The notes under the pieces are model-generated. The model was not told the DNA's origin, searched no databases, and saw nothing but the letters and a program-made list of their open reading frames with translations. From Pocillopora verrucosa (lineage: Eukaryota; Cnidaria; Anthozoa; Scleractinia; Pocilloporidae), in contig NC_089313.1 in assembly GCF_036669915.1 (NCBI RefSeq), forward strand, positions 18,909,768-18,973,767: a stretch of DNA of 64,000 nucleotides. The letters run 5' to 3'. Positions 25,505 to 36,800 of the stretch are shown piece by piece (the first letter of the stretch is position 1; each line of letters begins with the position of its first letter). The translations under genes were made by a program, and so were the position numbers.

Positions 25505-26378
25505 ATGTCGGCAACGAATGCGGCCCGAAGTGTAATTCGTCAAATTTTGACGAGTTATAAGTCATCTAGAGGCTTCGACAAGGTTGGAGACAAGGTATAA
25601 GATGATTTATCGTTTTAAAATTTGGACAGAATTTCTGTATTACCCCATACTATTCGAAAACAAAGCCTTAGCCAATATTCTTCGCAGGTTCTATGCTCTA
25701 TTAACCTTCAATGTATCTTACTGTCTAATTACTTTTGCAAAATTTTGGGATTTTTCAAACAGGTTTGTATATGTGTGGGTGTGCGTGTTTGTTTGTCTGT
25801 TTGGGACTAAGGGTGAGACAGTTTGATTCATTTCCTCAGTCTTTACTTTCTTTACCTTGATGCAAGCACTTTAACAATCTACACATTACGTTAGTAAGCT
25901 GTAGTTATCTCTTTGATAGATTGAGCTCTTGTCAATGTCAGAAGGTAAAGCTTCTTTCAAAATGAAAGTTGAAGAAAGTCACCAGAATCCAATGGGCAAC
26001 CTCCATGGTGGAATGACAGCGACTTTGGTTGACATGTTAACTACAGTGGTGACATTTACATCGCCCCCACACAAACTTGGTGTCAGTGTTGATATGAGCA
26101 TAAGGTACTATATCATCTTAATTTATATTTTGACCCCTTTTGCACATGTTGTAATATTTCACTATGGAAACTTTTTTCTTCATGGCAGCTACTTAAGGCC
26201 AGTTCCAGTTGGAGAAGACGTTACTATAAATGCAGAAGTTATCAAGATGGGTCGTACATTGGTCTTCACTGGTGCGGAACTGTTAAACAAAGATGGCAAA
26301 CTTGTAGCAAAAGCTAGTCATACTAAATTTATTGGGGAAGGACAGCCCACATCATTTACGGAGAAGAAGGAATCATGA
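25505..26378 (+). CDS. ACOT13: Acyl-coenzyme A thioesterase 13 (THEM2-like), complete, 3 exons
   Basis: Hotdog-fold thioesterase that hydrolyses medium- and long-chain acyl-CoA to free fatty acid and CoA; in mammals it is mitochondrial or cytosolic and partners with PC-TP. Exons 25505-25594, 25920-26104 and 26189-26378 join in frame to 154 residues (human 140). The active-site region H-x-N-P-M-G-N-L-HGG is visible, with the Asn and HGG that define the family, then TATLVD and, further on, VSVDMSISYL, which crosses the exon 2/3 junction. The start was chosen because exon 1 encodes an R/K-containing helix (MSATNAARSVIRQILTSYK) matching the amphipathic N-terminus of ACOT13 and is in phase 0 with exon 2. 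Reading through intron 2 without splicing stays open but destroys the hotdog core, so splicing is preferred. Confidence 0.93.
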
Positions 26379-26504
26379 CATATTTTTTGGACATTCTTGA
26401 ATTCTTCAAACAATAATTCCTTAGCGGGACAGCCCATACCATTAACAGAGAAGCAGGAATCATGACACCTTTTTTTAAATATTCTTGAATTCTTCAAACA
26501 ATAT
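26340..26504 (+). repeat. Tandem duplication of the ACOT13 stop-codon region
   Basis: The 87 bp starting at 26340 (GGACAGCCCACATC, stop codon, then ATTCTTGAATTCTTCAAACA) is repeated at 26427-26504 with about ten differences. The second copy lies wholly in the 3' UTR and repeats the last ~12 codons and the stop. Confidence 0.85.
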
Positions 26505-27860
26505 CATCCTAGAACTAGTTTTTTGGTCTCTCCATCCTGGAAATTCAAATATATTTGAGTCCCCTTCCCTCCTTTTAATTTGAGTGATGAATATCTTCTG
26601 GATATATTGTGTATAAATGAGCTACCTCCTAGGTTTGAATTAAGTGTACAATTTTCCATGCTTGTTTGCAAGTAATTCTTTCCTCCTTCCTCCTGAAACA
26701 TTTAAGAAAAGCCAGTCTCATTGTTCCTCTAATTCAACAGATTTTTTCAAAATTTTATACCCTAAGACTTCTACATTCACTTGAGAGGCCAAGCCAAAGT
26801 AATTGGGTCAAATACATGACTTTGAAACTGCCCTCATAGATTCTTAACTTTCTTGTGGTCCTGGTCAGATACACATGCTTATGTAATGTAACATAATAAA
26901 TGAAACATAAATTTTAATCCATATGTTGTATATACAACCTTAGTATTCATAACCATGAATGCTGCCAAAGCATATTTGGGAATGTAGATAAATTTGTTTC
27001 ATTTTTAAAGGTTAGGAAGGGATATTTAACTATTGGTGGTCTTGATCTGAAAAAAGTACAAAAAGCAGGGTTAACTTTAGTTATCAGTGAAGAAAACAAT
27101 GAACAAATGACCATAAGTAATGGAAAATACAGAATCTCTGTCCTGGGAAATCTTCATTTATTATTATTTTTTAAGCTTTTCCATCATTGATAGTTTATTT
27201 ATTAAAGGATGACATGACCTCATTTTAACTCAGTGCAACTATTTACGAATGCAGTGAATGGTAATACAAGAATGTTACACTTTTGTACCATTTAAAATAA
27301 GTCCTTTGTTTTCAAAAATATATATTACCCTAATTTGAACTTCCCCTCCCTCTCCACTCCTCCTCAGAAAATGGTGATCAGCAAATTGATAGTTTGTTTT
27401 AACGGTTAACATATGACTGCAATAAAAAGCTATTTCTGAGAAAAAAAAAAAAAGATGTAGAAAACTTAGCCTTTAACTTTAGCCAACAATCTATGTTCTA
27501 GGTTGTCAGGCGTAAGCAGAAATAGATGTAATAATGCTTTGCAAAAAATTGTCCATCTATACAGACACTAAAGTTAATCTCAAAAGTTATTATTATTTTC
27601 ACAGAAAAGAGCAATTCAAAATAAATTAATTGTTAATAAATTAATGATCCAAATATTAACTAGAGTAGAACCTCACTAACTGGAACTGTCTGTTAAAGTA
27701 ATCTTAGAGCCACATTTCTGGAGGAGGGTTTTTAGTTGCTTACAATTTACTAACTTGAACACTTTGGTCTTACACTGTATTCCTTTTTCTGAACAGTTTA
27801 AGTTAGTGGGGTTCTACTTTTGAAAGTAATGAGACTATGTTACAAGTTAACCGTTGAGGA
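26505..27860. other. Convergent 3' ends of ACOT13 and ATAD2
   Basis: No coding sequence recognised. It contains AATAAA on the plus strand (near 26889 and 27420) and TTTATT (near 27192) that could end the ACOT13 and ATAD2 transcripts, so the two 3' UTRs may overlap. A MITE at 27664-27818 falls in the probable ATAD2 3' UTR. Confidence 0.45.
27664..27818. mobile_element. Tigger/pogo-like MITE
   Basis: A 155 bp element with inverted ends: AGTAGAACCTCACTAACT on the left and the complement of AGTAGAACCCCACTAACT on the right. The sequence resembles the AGTAGAACC-type ends I associate with pogo/Tigger elements. There is no transposase. I could not see a clean TA duplication. Confidence 0.65.
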
Positions 27861-30800
27861 TCACTTTTGAAATGAGCAAACAGTTCTTGAAGATCGTCCA
27901 TAGCCTTTAATCATCAGTTCCAAATCCTGAAAACAAATTTAAAGAATAACAGTCAATGGCAGCCTACTCACTCTTGGGCAAAGTCTACCCTTGGAACTCC
28001 TTTGGGTAGGCTTCACAGGAATTAATTAGATAAATCATAAAAAAAAAAGAACACCCACTGTCTGGTTTGCAAAGAGGAGTGTTGAGAAAGTTCCTATCAT
28101 GAAGCCTTGGGCATTTTGAAAATGTCAGATTACCATTCCTTGATCAAAGTTCTAGGGACTTAGGTGTGATGGAAGTGGATGGCACGGTAAAATGTGTTTT
28201 TGGATACTATTCTTATCAAAGAACACCAAAAATTATGATTAAAGTGCCACTAACCCCCCAAATTTTTTTTGCCAAAATATTTCTCCTTGATGACTAGAGT
28301 AGCCATTAAATCCTCAAAGCTTGACCACTTTCCAGCTACCGATGCTTTGGTTGAACAGTGTTAAAAGCTTGGAAGTTGCATGACTTAATACTTTTGAGTA
28401 AGGAGTCTTTCCCTTTTCAAATCATCAAAAAAAAAAAAGGGACACTGCCATGTTGGATAGCATTGCCACTTCTTCCCACAAAACCCTACAACAACTGAAA
28501 ATCCAAATTTACCATTTGATGTCAGTCAGCAGTTTCTTTACAGTAAACCAGCTGAAATCATTTCAACCCCTTAAATTCAAGTTTACACACCTTCAGAAGC
28601 TCTCCTTTATCATGATTGTGTCTCTGCTTGTGGATACAGCACTGAAGAGAACTGTGATATCTCTCTAGCATTTCGATAGATGCCCCCTTAGTTGCATCAA
28701 CTAGCAAATTCAGGAGAGTTTCTAGTTTCTCTATGACGTCTTCATTGAGTGCAGTACTACCCCAGGAAGTGCAGCCTGCAGATTTGTTCTGTTTGTTTTC
28801 TTGAGGATTATTGGAAGAGTCTTCACATATAATCAAAAAAGGAAAAACACTTAAAATTCAAACTATTTGGGAATCCTAAGGGGCCTGAAAGCTCTAAAGT
28901 ACCAGAGTTTTCCACGTTTCATACCAAATGGTACAAATGTACTCCACAATGGGGTCAATATGGCTTAAGTTAGGTATCTTGTGGTTGGGAAAACCAGACT
29001 AACCTTAACCTCCACTAATGCTACACAAATCACATCCACTACTTGAACATTTAAGTGTAATGCACAGGTAAGAGAGACAAGATCTGATGTTCTTGGACAA
29101 GAAACCTTTCAATCACAATGCCTCTCTTTAACCAGAGGTATAAATCTGATGTCAACAGAGGGGAGGGGCAAAATTATGGTGCACTTGCATCCCATCAAAG
29201 CAGTCTGCAGATAATTCCACTTGTTTGTGAAACCAAGATAGCTCCCATATTGGGCTTTAGTGCATATTCTCTCATAACCCTGTCAGAATCGTTGTTAGCA
29301 AGATTTTGCTTTACAGGGGTAGTACCTGACTTAATATATAACTGCATTTTTTCCCTTTGATGTACACACTATTCTAGTCATACATAGCCTTAACCCTTGA
29401 ACTCCCATGAGTGACCAACAGAGATTTCTCACAATATTGATACAACATCAGGAGACAAGTAATGAAATAGACCAAAATTTCCATTAGGGGAATATGTGTT
29501 GATCCAACACCAAATTCTCCAAAGTGACATCAAAAGAATTGCATGGCAGACAGTGGTGAGAATTTCTTTTGAGATCTTGGGACTGAAAGGGTTAAGGCAT
29601 TCTCACCTTCAGGCTCCTTGTCACATTCACTTTCCGATGCAATATCTTCTGAGCAAACATCTGAGGTGACCCCATTTTGCAGACTGGACAATGTTCCTGA
29701 TAAATCATGATTTCCAATAGGTCTTGTGGGCACTACCAAATTGTTTTGAAGAACAGACTCTGAGTTCACCTTACCACTTTTAATTTCTGCGGTGAGATTC
29801 TCTGGATGTAACAAAACCACATCTCCATCAATGGGTGCAACCCCATTCTCCATCAATTCAACATCATCTTCCTCTTCCTCCTCCTCCTCCTCCTCATCAT
29901 CATCTTCTTGATGGTTTGCTACATCACCTTCTTTATCAGAGATCACCCCAGGATCTTTTTCAGTTTCCTCATTGGTTGATCTATCTCCAGAGTCATCAGG
30001 AAAAGCTTCACCACTGACCTCTGCTTGTTCCCCATTCACTTCAACCAGAAACTCCTGAGTAACCTGATCAATCTCTGAGTCTAATTTTTGCTTTACATCT
30101 AGTTTCCTTCTACTTGGCTTTTTTCCCCAATAGATTGGTGCTTTCTTTCTTCTTGGCTTTTTCTTCTGCCTTGTGCCATTACTTTGTGACTGGGATTCAG
30201 ATACAAAGGTTATATCAGAGACACCCAATGCTGCTTTCTCTACTTGATCTTGAAGTGGTGTTGACGCTGTCACCTCAGTTGCTGTTTGTTGTTTCAGTGG
30301 AACAGTGAACACAAATGCAGGAGCAGCAGCAGTTGATTTGTCACCTGGGGAAAAATAAATACAACCATCAGAGGCTTTTCTCCTGACACATTGCCTGTCT
30401 CGCTCTTCCTTGCCAATGATCTTCCTACAACGTACTGTGACTATAAAGTGTCAGTAACAAACTCTCATCAGAGACAAAATTTTCTTTACACCAAACTCCT
30501 TGCAACTTAAATAAATCCCTTCCTTTTTTGAAGAAAAAAGTATATGTGCACAATTAAGCACCCTGGATAATACTGATATATTCCTTATCATTGCATGGCT
30601 GTACTTAACCAAGGAGAGCAGTTCTTCAAGAAAAGGTAATTGTCAGCAAACTTAAATAAGCTCTATCTGGTATGAAACTTATCTTTATCTCTGAAATAAG
30701 AAGTACATTCAAGAGCAATTGTGTGTATAGAGACATTGTGAGTGCATAGTACAGGATGCAAATCTCAGCTAAAATCTTGACAAAATAGGTGATCACTTTT

Positions 30801-33800
30801 CAGCAAACACAAGCCACAGGCTAGTAATTATATGCTAGAGATAACCATTGCTATCATGTCAAGCTTACAACTACTTATAACTAAGAGACAAAACATTAGT
30901 GTTACTAACTACTATATAAAAAAAACCAATTAATATGATCTCAACTCAATTCTTACCCCTTCTTTCCCTTGCTGCTATGATTTCTTCACAAGTCTGAAAA
31001 AAACAAATGAATAGAAAAATTAGCACTTTCCATCAGCAGCAATAATTAATTTAAGACAATGTGTTAAAGTAAACCTCCTATAGCCACTTTAAGTTATTTT
31101 TTCACAACTTCATCACCTTCTCAAACTCTGGCTCCAGTTGCGATTTGATTTCTGAGTGTGCCACATCACTGAGTTCACAAGCCCTATGTCTGATAAGCTT
31201 GTCCATTGGATCACGGTCAGGGTTGTACTTAAGAGCATTACTTGTGATCAAATCAATATCTGCCAAGTACTGTGCACAAGTACTATACTGATGACAGTTG
31301 ATTTTCTGTAGTATTGTTGCAAGATCCATTGGTTCATCAATCACCTCAAGATAATCAGGAACCTGAAAAGAGATCAAAGCTACATTAAAATGAAAAAGGA
31401 ATTTTTTTTTTAACAACAAAGCTGATCCATGTCAATGAATATTTGTGAGGAGAGTGGACTATTAATAACTAGAGGAAATAAAGGGGATATTTTGCCAAAG
31501 CCCTCCAACTGTTTAACACTGACTTCTGGCCCACATTATGAGCACATGGCTACAGAAAGCCTCTTAATCCTATAACTCCTATGAGCGACCAAGACAATTT
31601 TTTGTTTACAATATCCATAAATTATCCAGCAGGCAAATGAAAAGAATAAAGAAACATACATTGTATCAATTATGGAACTACTACCTAATTGATCCAATAC
31701 CAAATTTGCCAAACTAACATGATAAGAATTGTACTGAAGACACAAAGGAGAGAGATCTTGTGAGTGAAAGAGTTAAGAACCATCACTGTTTGCCAGTTGC
31801 TATATTTTCTATCATACAACACTGGCTCAGTAAGTAGACCACCTCTTCCACAAGACCAGGGATTCAATTTGAAGAATCTACAATGATTCTCTTACCTCCA
31901 TCAAATCCACTGGTTTGGTAAACTCTTTGAACCTTCGATCTTGTAAAAGCTTTGAGGTAACATCTCTGAGGAAGATGCGCAGTTCCCTCATGGTATTCTC
32001 CTCATCTTGACGAGCCTTCAGTAGCTCAGCTTCTGACAACTGTGGTGGGGGTGGGGTAGGAGCAAATGGTAACACCTCCACTATTTTATCTTTTCCTGCT
32101 GGATAAGAAGTCCAACAAAGTATTATGCTTAAAGCAATCACATTAATGACATTTTTCCACCACATTAATCTGTCACTCTTTTTCTTCACGGGCCTTGTAA
32201 AAAATGTTAACATGCAAAAATGATGAAATACATATAGAAGTACATATAGAAAGGTCAATAAAGGTTAAGAGGAATTAACCAAATTAAACTGTTCGTATTA
32301 ATCTTCATCACTTGAATATGATTTTCAAAACAACTAGGCCTGTCTGTTAATTAATGTGAGCAAGGCCAAAATGGTAATAGCCAATCAGGCAAAGTTTGTG
32401 TAATCAAGAATATCCATAGGGTTGCAAAACATAAAGCCATATTGCTTTATACAGCTCTGTTGCACCAGTAGTATAGAATTGTTCCTACTTGATCTCTTGG
32501 GTTTGGGTTGCAGAATAGCATCTTCGAGGAACAGACTGTGAAAGAAAGCTCTCCTCTCATCTGAGGACAGATCAGCAACTTGGAATACCTTGAAAATTAA
32601 TCAGAGCAGTCACTATAAAAGATGACATAATCATCATTCAATATCTGTATCAACCTCAAAGCAGAAGGGCAAATGTCCATTGCTTGCCACCAACACTGAG
32701 GTGAGAACCAGTAGTTGTTTTAGTATAATTTAAAACAGCAAGATGATACAGCATAAAAAGATGATGCAAACTCACTTATTCCTGCAAAGATTACAGTATT
32801 TCAGACACAATCCCACATGTATTGCTCGTAAGTGAACAGTAAAGGAGATTTGTCGTTTGAAAAGCCAATCAGTACATGCCTTCAATGCTATCCTCTGTTT
32901 TAGTATATACTCAAAAGAAATATCAACCACTCCTATCTATGGCCTGTTTTCAAGAACTATTGTGTCTGAAATTTTACAGAACTGCAAAGGCCACACCATT
33001 AATGCATTAAGTACCTGTCCTGTTTCTGTTGAAAACAGTTCCTTCATTATGGAGGGAAGGTTACTCCAACAGTCATCTGCAGTTACCAAAAACAACAGAG
33101 GAGCACCTGGAGGGAGATCCTGAAGCAGTGATAGTAATGTAGCATGCAGGCTGTCTCCTGTGGCATTCCACAAAGCATCAAAATGGGGTGAATACACTAT
33201 ACATGGTGATGTACGACGTGCCTCACGAAACAGCTGAAACAAGAAGAAATTACTTAATTCAGCTGGGTGGGAAACCTGAAAATTCTTGGAACTGAAGTAC
33301 CTTGTTAAAGACAAGTACCTTTTCAAGGAGAATGAGCAATAATTGTATTCAAATCAAGCTATGCAAAATCTGTAAACCAGGTCAGTCCTAACACTGATCA
33401 AAGTCAAACTCAAATTCAATTTTTCTTCTGAAAGTTATTGCATCTTCTAAGCTTATTTCTACAAATAAATTGAGGGCCAAACCTGAGAACAAGCTTCTTC
33501 AGGTGTCTTGGAAGCAACTCCATATAATGCTGGTAAATCCAAACAGTGCACAGTCATATGCTCCATTGCATGAAGTAGTGCAGGGGCAATATGTGTTGAC
33601 TGGCCCATGCCTTGATTCCCACATATGAGGAGTCTGGGTCGATAAGTTGACATTCCCTTATTTTGACCATCTGTCCTGCTGAAGAAAGAAGAATGGGAGA
33701 CTTCCATTGACTCAACACTGTTGGAATTTTGCTGCACTCTTCGCAAATAGCGCTCCCTTCTTGATGAACCAGGAAGAGACTCGAAGATTGGAGGTCCCAA

Positions 33801-36800
33801 GTCCTCATCTGAGCTTGCTTCCTCATCACTTAAAACAGCAACCATTCTGCCTCGCTGATCATGACGGCTGCTGCTGTTGCTACAACTGGGGTTACCCATC
33901 AGGCTATTGGGACTACTTTCAGTCACTGGATCAAAGAATTCATAAGAAAACAAACAAACAAAACTATCTTCAACTCAAACTCACAGCTCAAGAACATCTA
34001 AGGGAAAAGTCAACACTCATGCTACCTAAACTGAATGCCATGTTTATTCCTTTCAAAGCATTTTTGAAGGGTGCTATAGAGAGTTTCTACTCTCTTTCCC
34101 CTGACTCAAGATAAAATTGTCCAACTTTGCCCTGACCCCTAACCTATTTCCACTCATAACCATTTTTTGACTTCTTTCCACATTATTGTAATAAAGAACC
34201 TCATTTTATTTGTCCTGTGTTGGGAAGATACCTGACAGTGCCAATAACATGATTTTCAAGTAAGCACATGTGTGCTGTACCTGTCTTAATATGAGCAGGG
34301 GGAAATATTTTCTCAAGGATCTCCAATGTTTGAGACAAAGTCTTTTTGAGAAGTGGCTTCATGAGGGGGGAGAGGGCTCTGGCAGGAGAAACCACAGATC
34401 GCTGAGAGGCAGGGATGATGGCTGTCATTGCTTTTTGGAAATCCTTAGCAGTTACTTCAATGGAGTTGACATCTACTAGCAGTTTTCTTGTGCTGCTGTA
34501 AATCTGTGGATACCGTCTTCTCAAGGCAAAAAGTGCAGCCTCTGTACAAAGAGCTTTGATATCAGCACCACAGTATCCAACACAGCGATCTGCTACCTCA
34601 CTTACAAAAGATGACAATAGTTTAGGTTCCCAGTCACGAGTATGAATGGTCAAGATACTTCTTCGTGCCTATGAGAGAAACATCACAAACTTATTTTAAA
34701 TAAGAAGAAGCATGAAATTAGGAGATCCTCGCAGCTAAGAACTCTACTGAAACGAGTAGTTGTAAATAGGACCTGAAAAAAATTCAGGCCCGTACGGGAT
34801 TTGAACCCATGACCTCTGCGATACCAGTGCAGCGCTCTACCAATTGAGCTAACAAGCCAACTGGGAGCTGGTCAATGAATTGGGTACAAATAAACATCCA
34901 AGTGAATGAAGATTTTAGATATATGAAAATTTCACATATTTGCACTGCGGTGGAGAGATGAAATTAGGAGATCCTCGCAGCTAAGAACACTACTGGAAAG
35001 AGTAGTTGTAAATAGGACCTGAAAAAAATTCAGGCCTGTACGGGATTTGAACCCATGACCTCTGCGATACCAGTGCAGCGCTCTACCAATTGAGCTAACA
35101 AGCCAACTGGGAGCTGGTCAATGAATTGGGTACAAATAAACATCCAAGTGAATGAAGATTTTAGATATATGAAAATTTCACATATTTGCACTGCGGTGGA
35201 GAGATGAAATTAGGAGATCCTCGCAGCTAAGAACACTACTGGAAAGAGTAGTTGTAAATAGGACCTGAAAAAAATTCAGGCCTGTACGGGATTTGAACCC
35301 ATGACCTCTGCGATACCGGTGCAGCGCTCTACCAATTGAGCTAACAAGTCTTCAAACATCACCAAGGAAATTGTAGTTCAACAAAATTTTTTCCCATAAC
35401 TTTTAAACAGTAAATTGTTTTCAAAGTACTAAAAATAGCTTACATTCCTATCAGGAAGAGCAAACTGAAATTCCCTGTCAAAACGGCCAGGACGCCTCAG
35501 TGCAGGATCGATAGCATCAATCCTGTTGGTTGCACCAATGACCACAATTTCACCTCTACTGTCTAATCCATCCATCAGGGCTAACAAAGTTGATACAATA
35601 GAGCTATGAATCTGGTCTTGACGACTTGAGCGTACAGGTGCCAAACCATCAATCTCATCAAAAAATATGATGGCTGGTCTCATACTAAAAGCCTGTATGA
35701 AAACCAGTATAAATATAGTTAATGGGTGTGAAACATAACTAAGGTAAAACAGTGCAACCAGAAAAAAAATTGAAGGTGGGTTGATGAGGGAGAAAATAAC
35801 CAACTTGGAAATTCTAACAAGACAATATATTACCTGGTCAAACAACAGTCTCAACTGTCTTTCAGATTCACCAACCCATTTACTAAGACAGTCTGCACCC
35901 TTCCTCATAAAAAATGCAACTTTTTTGTCACCTTGACTACACTCATTAGCAAGGGCTCGTGCAACAAGTGTCTTTCCAGTCCCTGAAATAGATCAAGGTT
36001 ACCAGTCTTAGAGATTCACTTTAATCTAAAACTGAATCAGATAGAAACTCACAAACCTATTAAATAGAAAATGAACTCATTCAAACCTGGTGGACCATGA
36101 AATAAGACACCTCTTGGAGGAGCAATCTTAAACTTCTCAAAAACTTCAGGGTACATCAAAGGAAACAAAACCATTTCTTTCAGAGCCCTTATCTGCTTGC
36201 TAAGACCACCAACTGCATCAAACATGACCTATGTCACAAATAAAAGGAAATAAATAGAAAACATTCTCATCAATAAGGAACCCCAAAATCTCCAAATACT
36301 CATTTAAATACAAACCTTTTGGTCAATGTTCATAGGATCCACATCTGCTAAACTAGATCCAATTCTTGCTCTTTCTTTGAAAATTCCAGAAGCTGTATCT
36401 TCCATGGTAAAGTTCATTGGAAGACAGCGACCCCTGGCTTTCGCCATGCTCTTAGCTTTCCTGCGTTCAAACTTTCTCTCATCTTTTTCATTGTCTGAGT
36501 CATCTAGAAAAACACAGAAAATGCTTTGGGATATACATTCATGGAATGAGACAGGAATAGAGAATCATGCCCCTTTAACTAATCACTTGAAAGTTCTCAA
36601 GTCTTCTCCCAGGCTAAAATATATCTAATATACAGAAAATCAAAAGTAATCAAAACTGTAAATAAAAAAGTATGTATCAAAGCAAGGTACAAGAACTCAA
36701 CTGGTTCACAGATCACATTTCTTAGGATACAAATAAATTTCAGAAAGCACCTAGATAGGAAGGGATGAGTTACTTTTTGGAGTTAGCTTCAATTCAGTCT

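Larger units (their letters stand above)
34711..35350 (-). repeat. Tandem array of 246 bp units, each carrying a tRNA-like gene
   Basis: Two full units and a partial third at a spacing of exactly 246 bp (tRNA-like 3' ends at 34786, 35032 and 35278), nearly identical to each other. The inter-tRNA part includes TGCACTGCGGTGGAGAGATG and CTCGCAGCTAAGAAC. I remember very similar sequences as an abundant repeat in scleractinian corals. The array sits in the ATAD2 intron between exons 10 and 11, on the gene's own strand. Confidence 0.85.
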
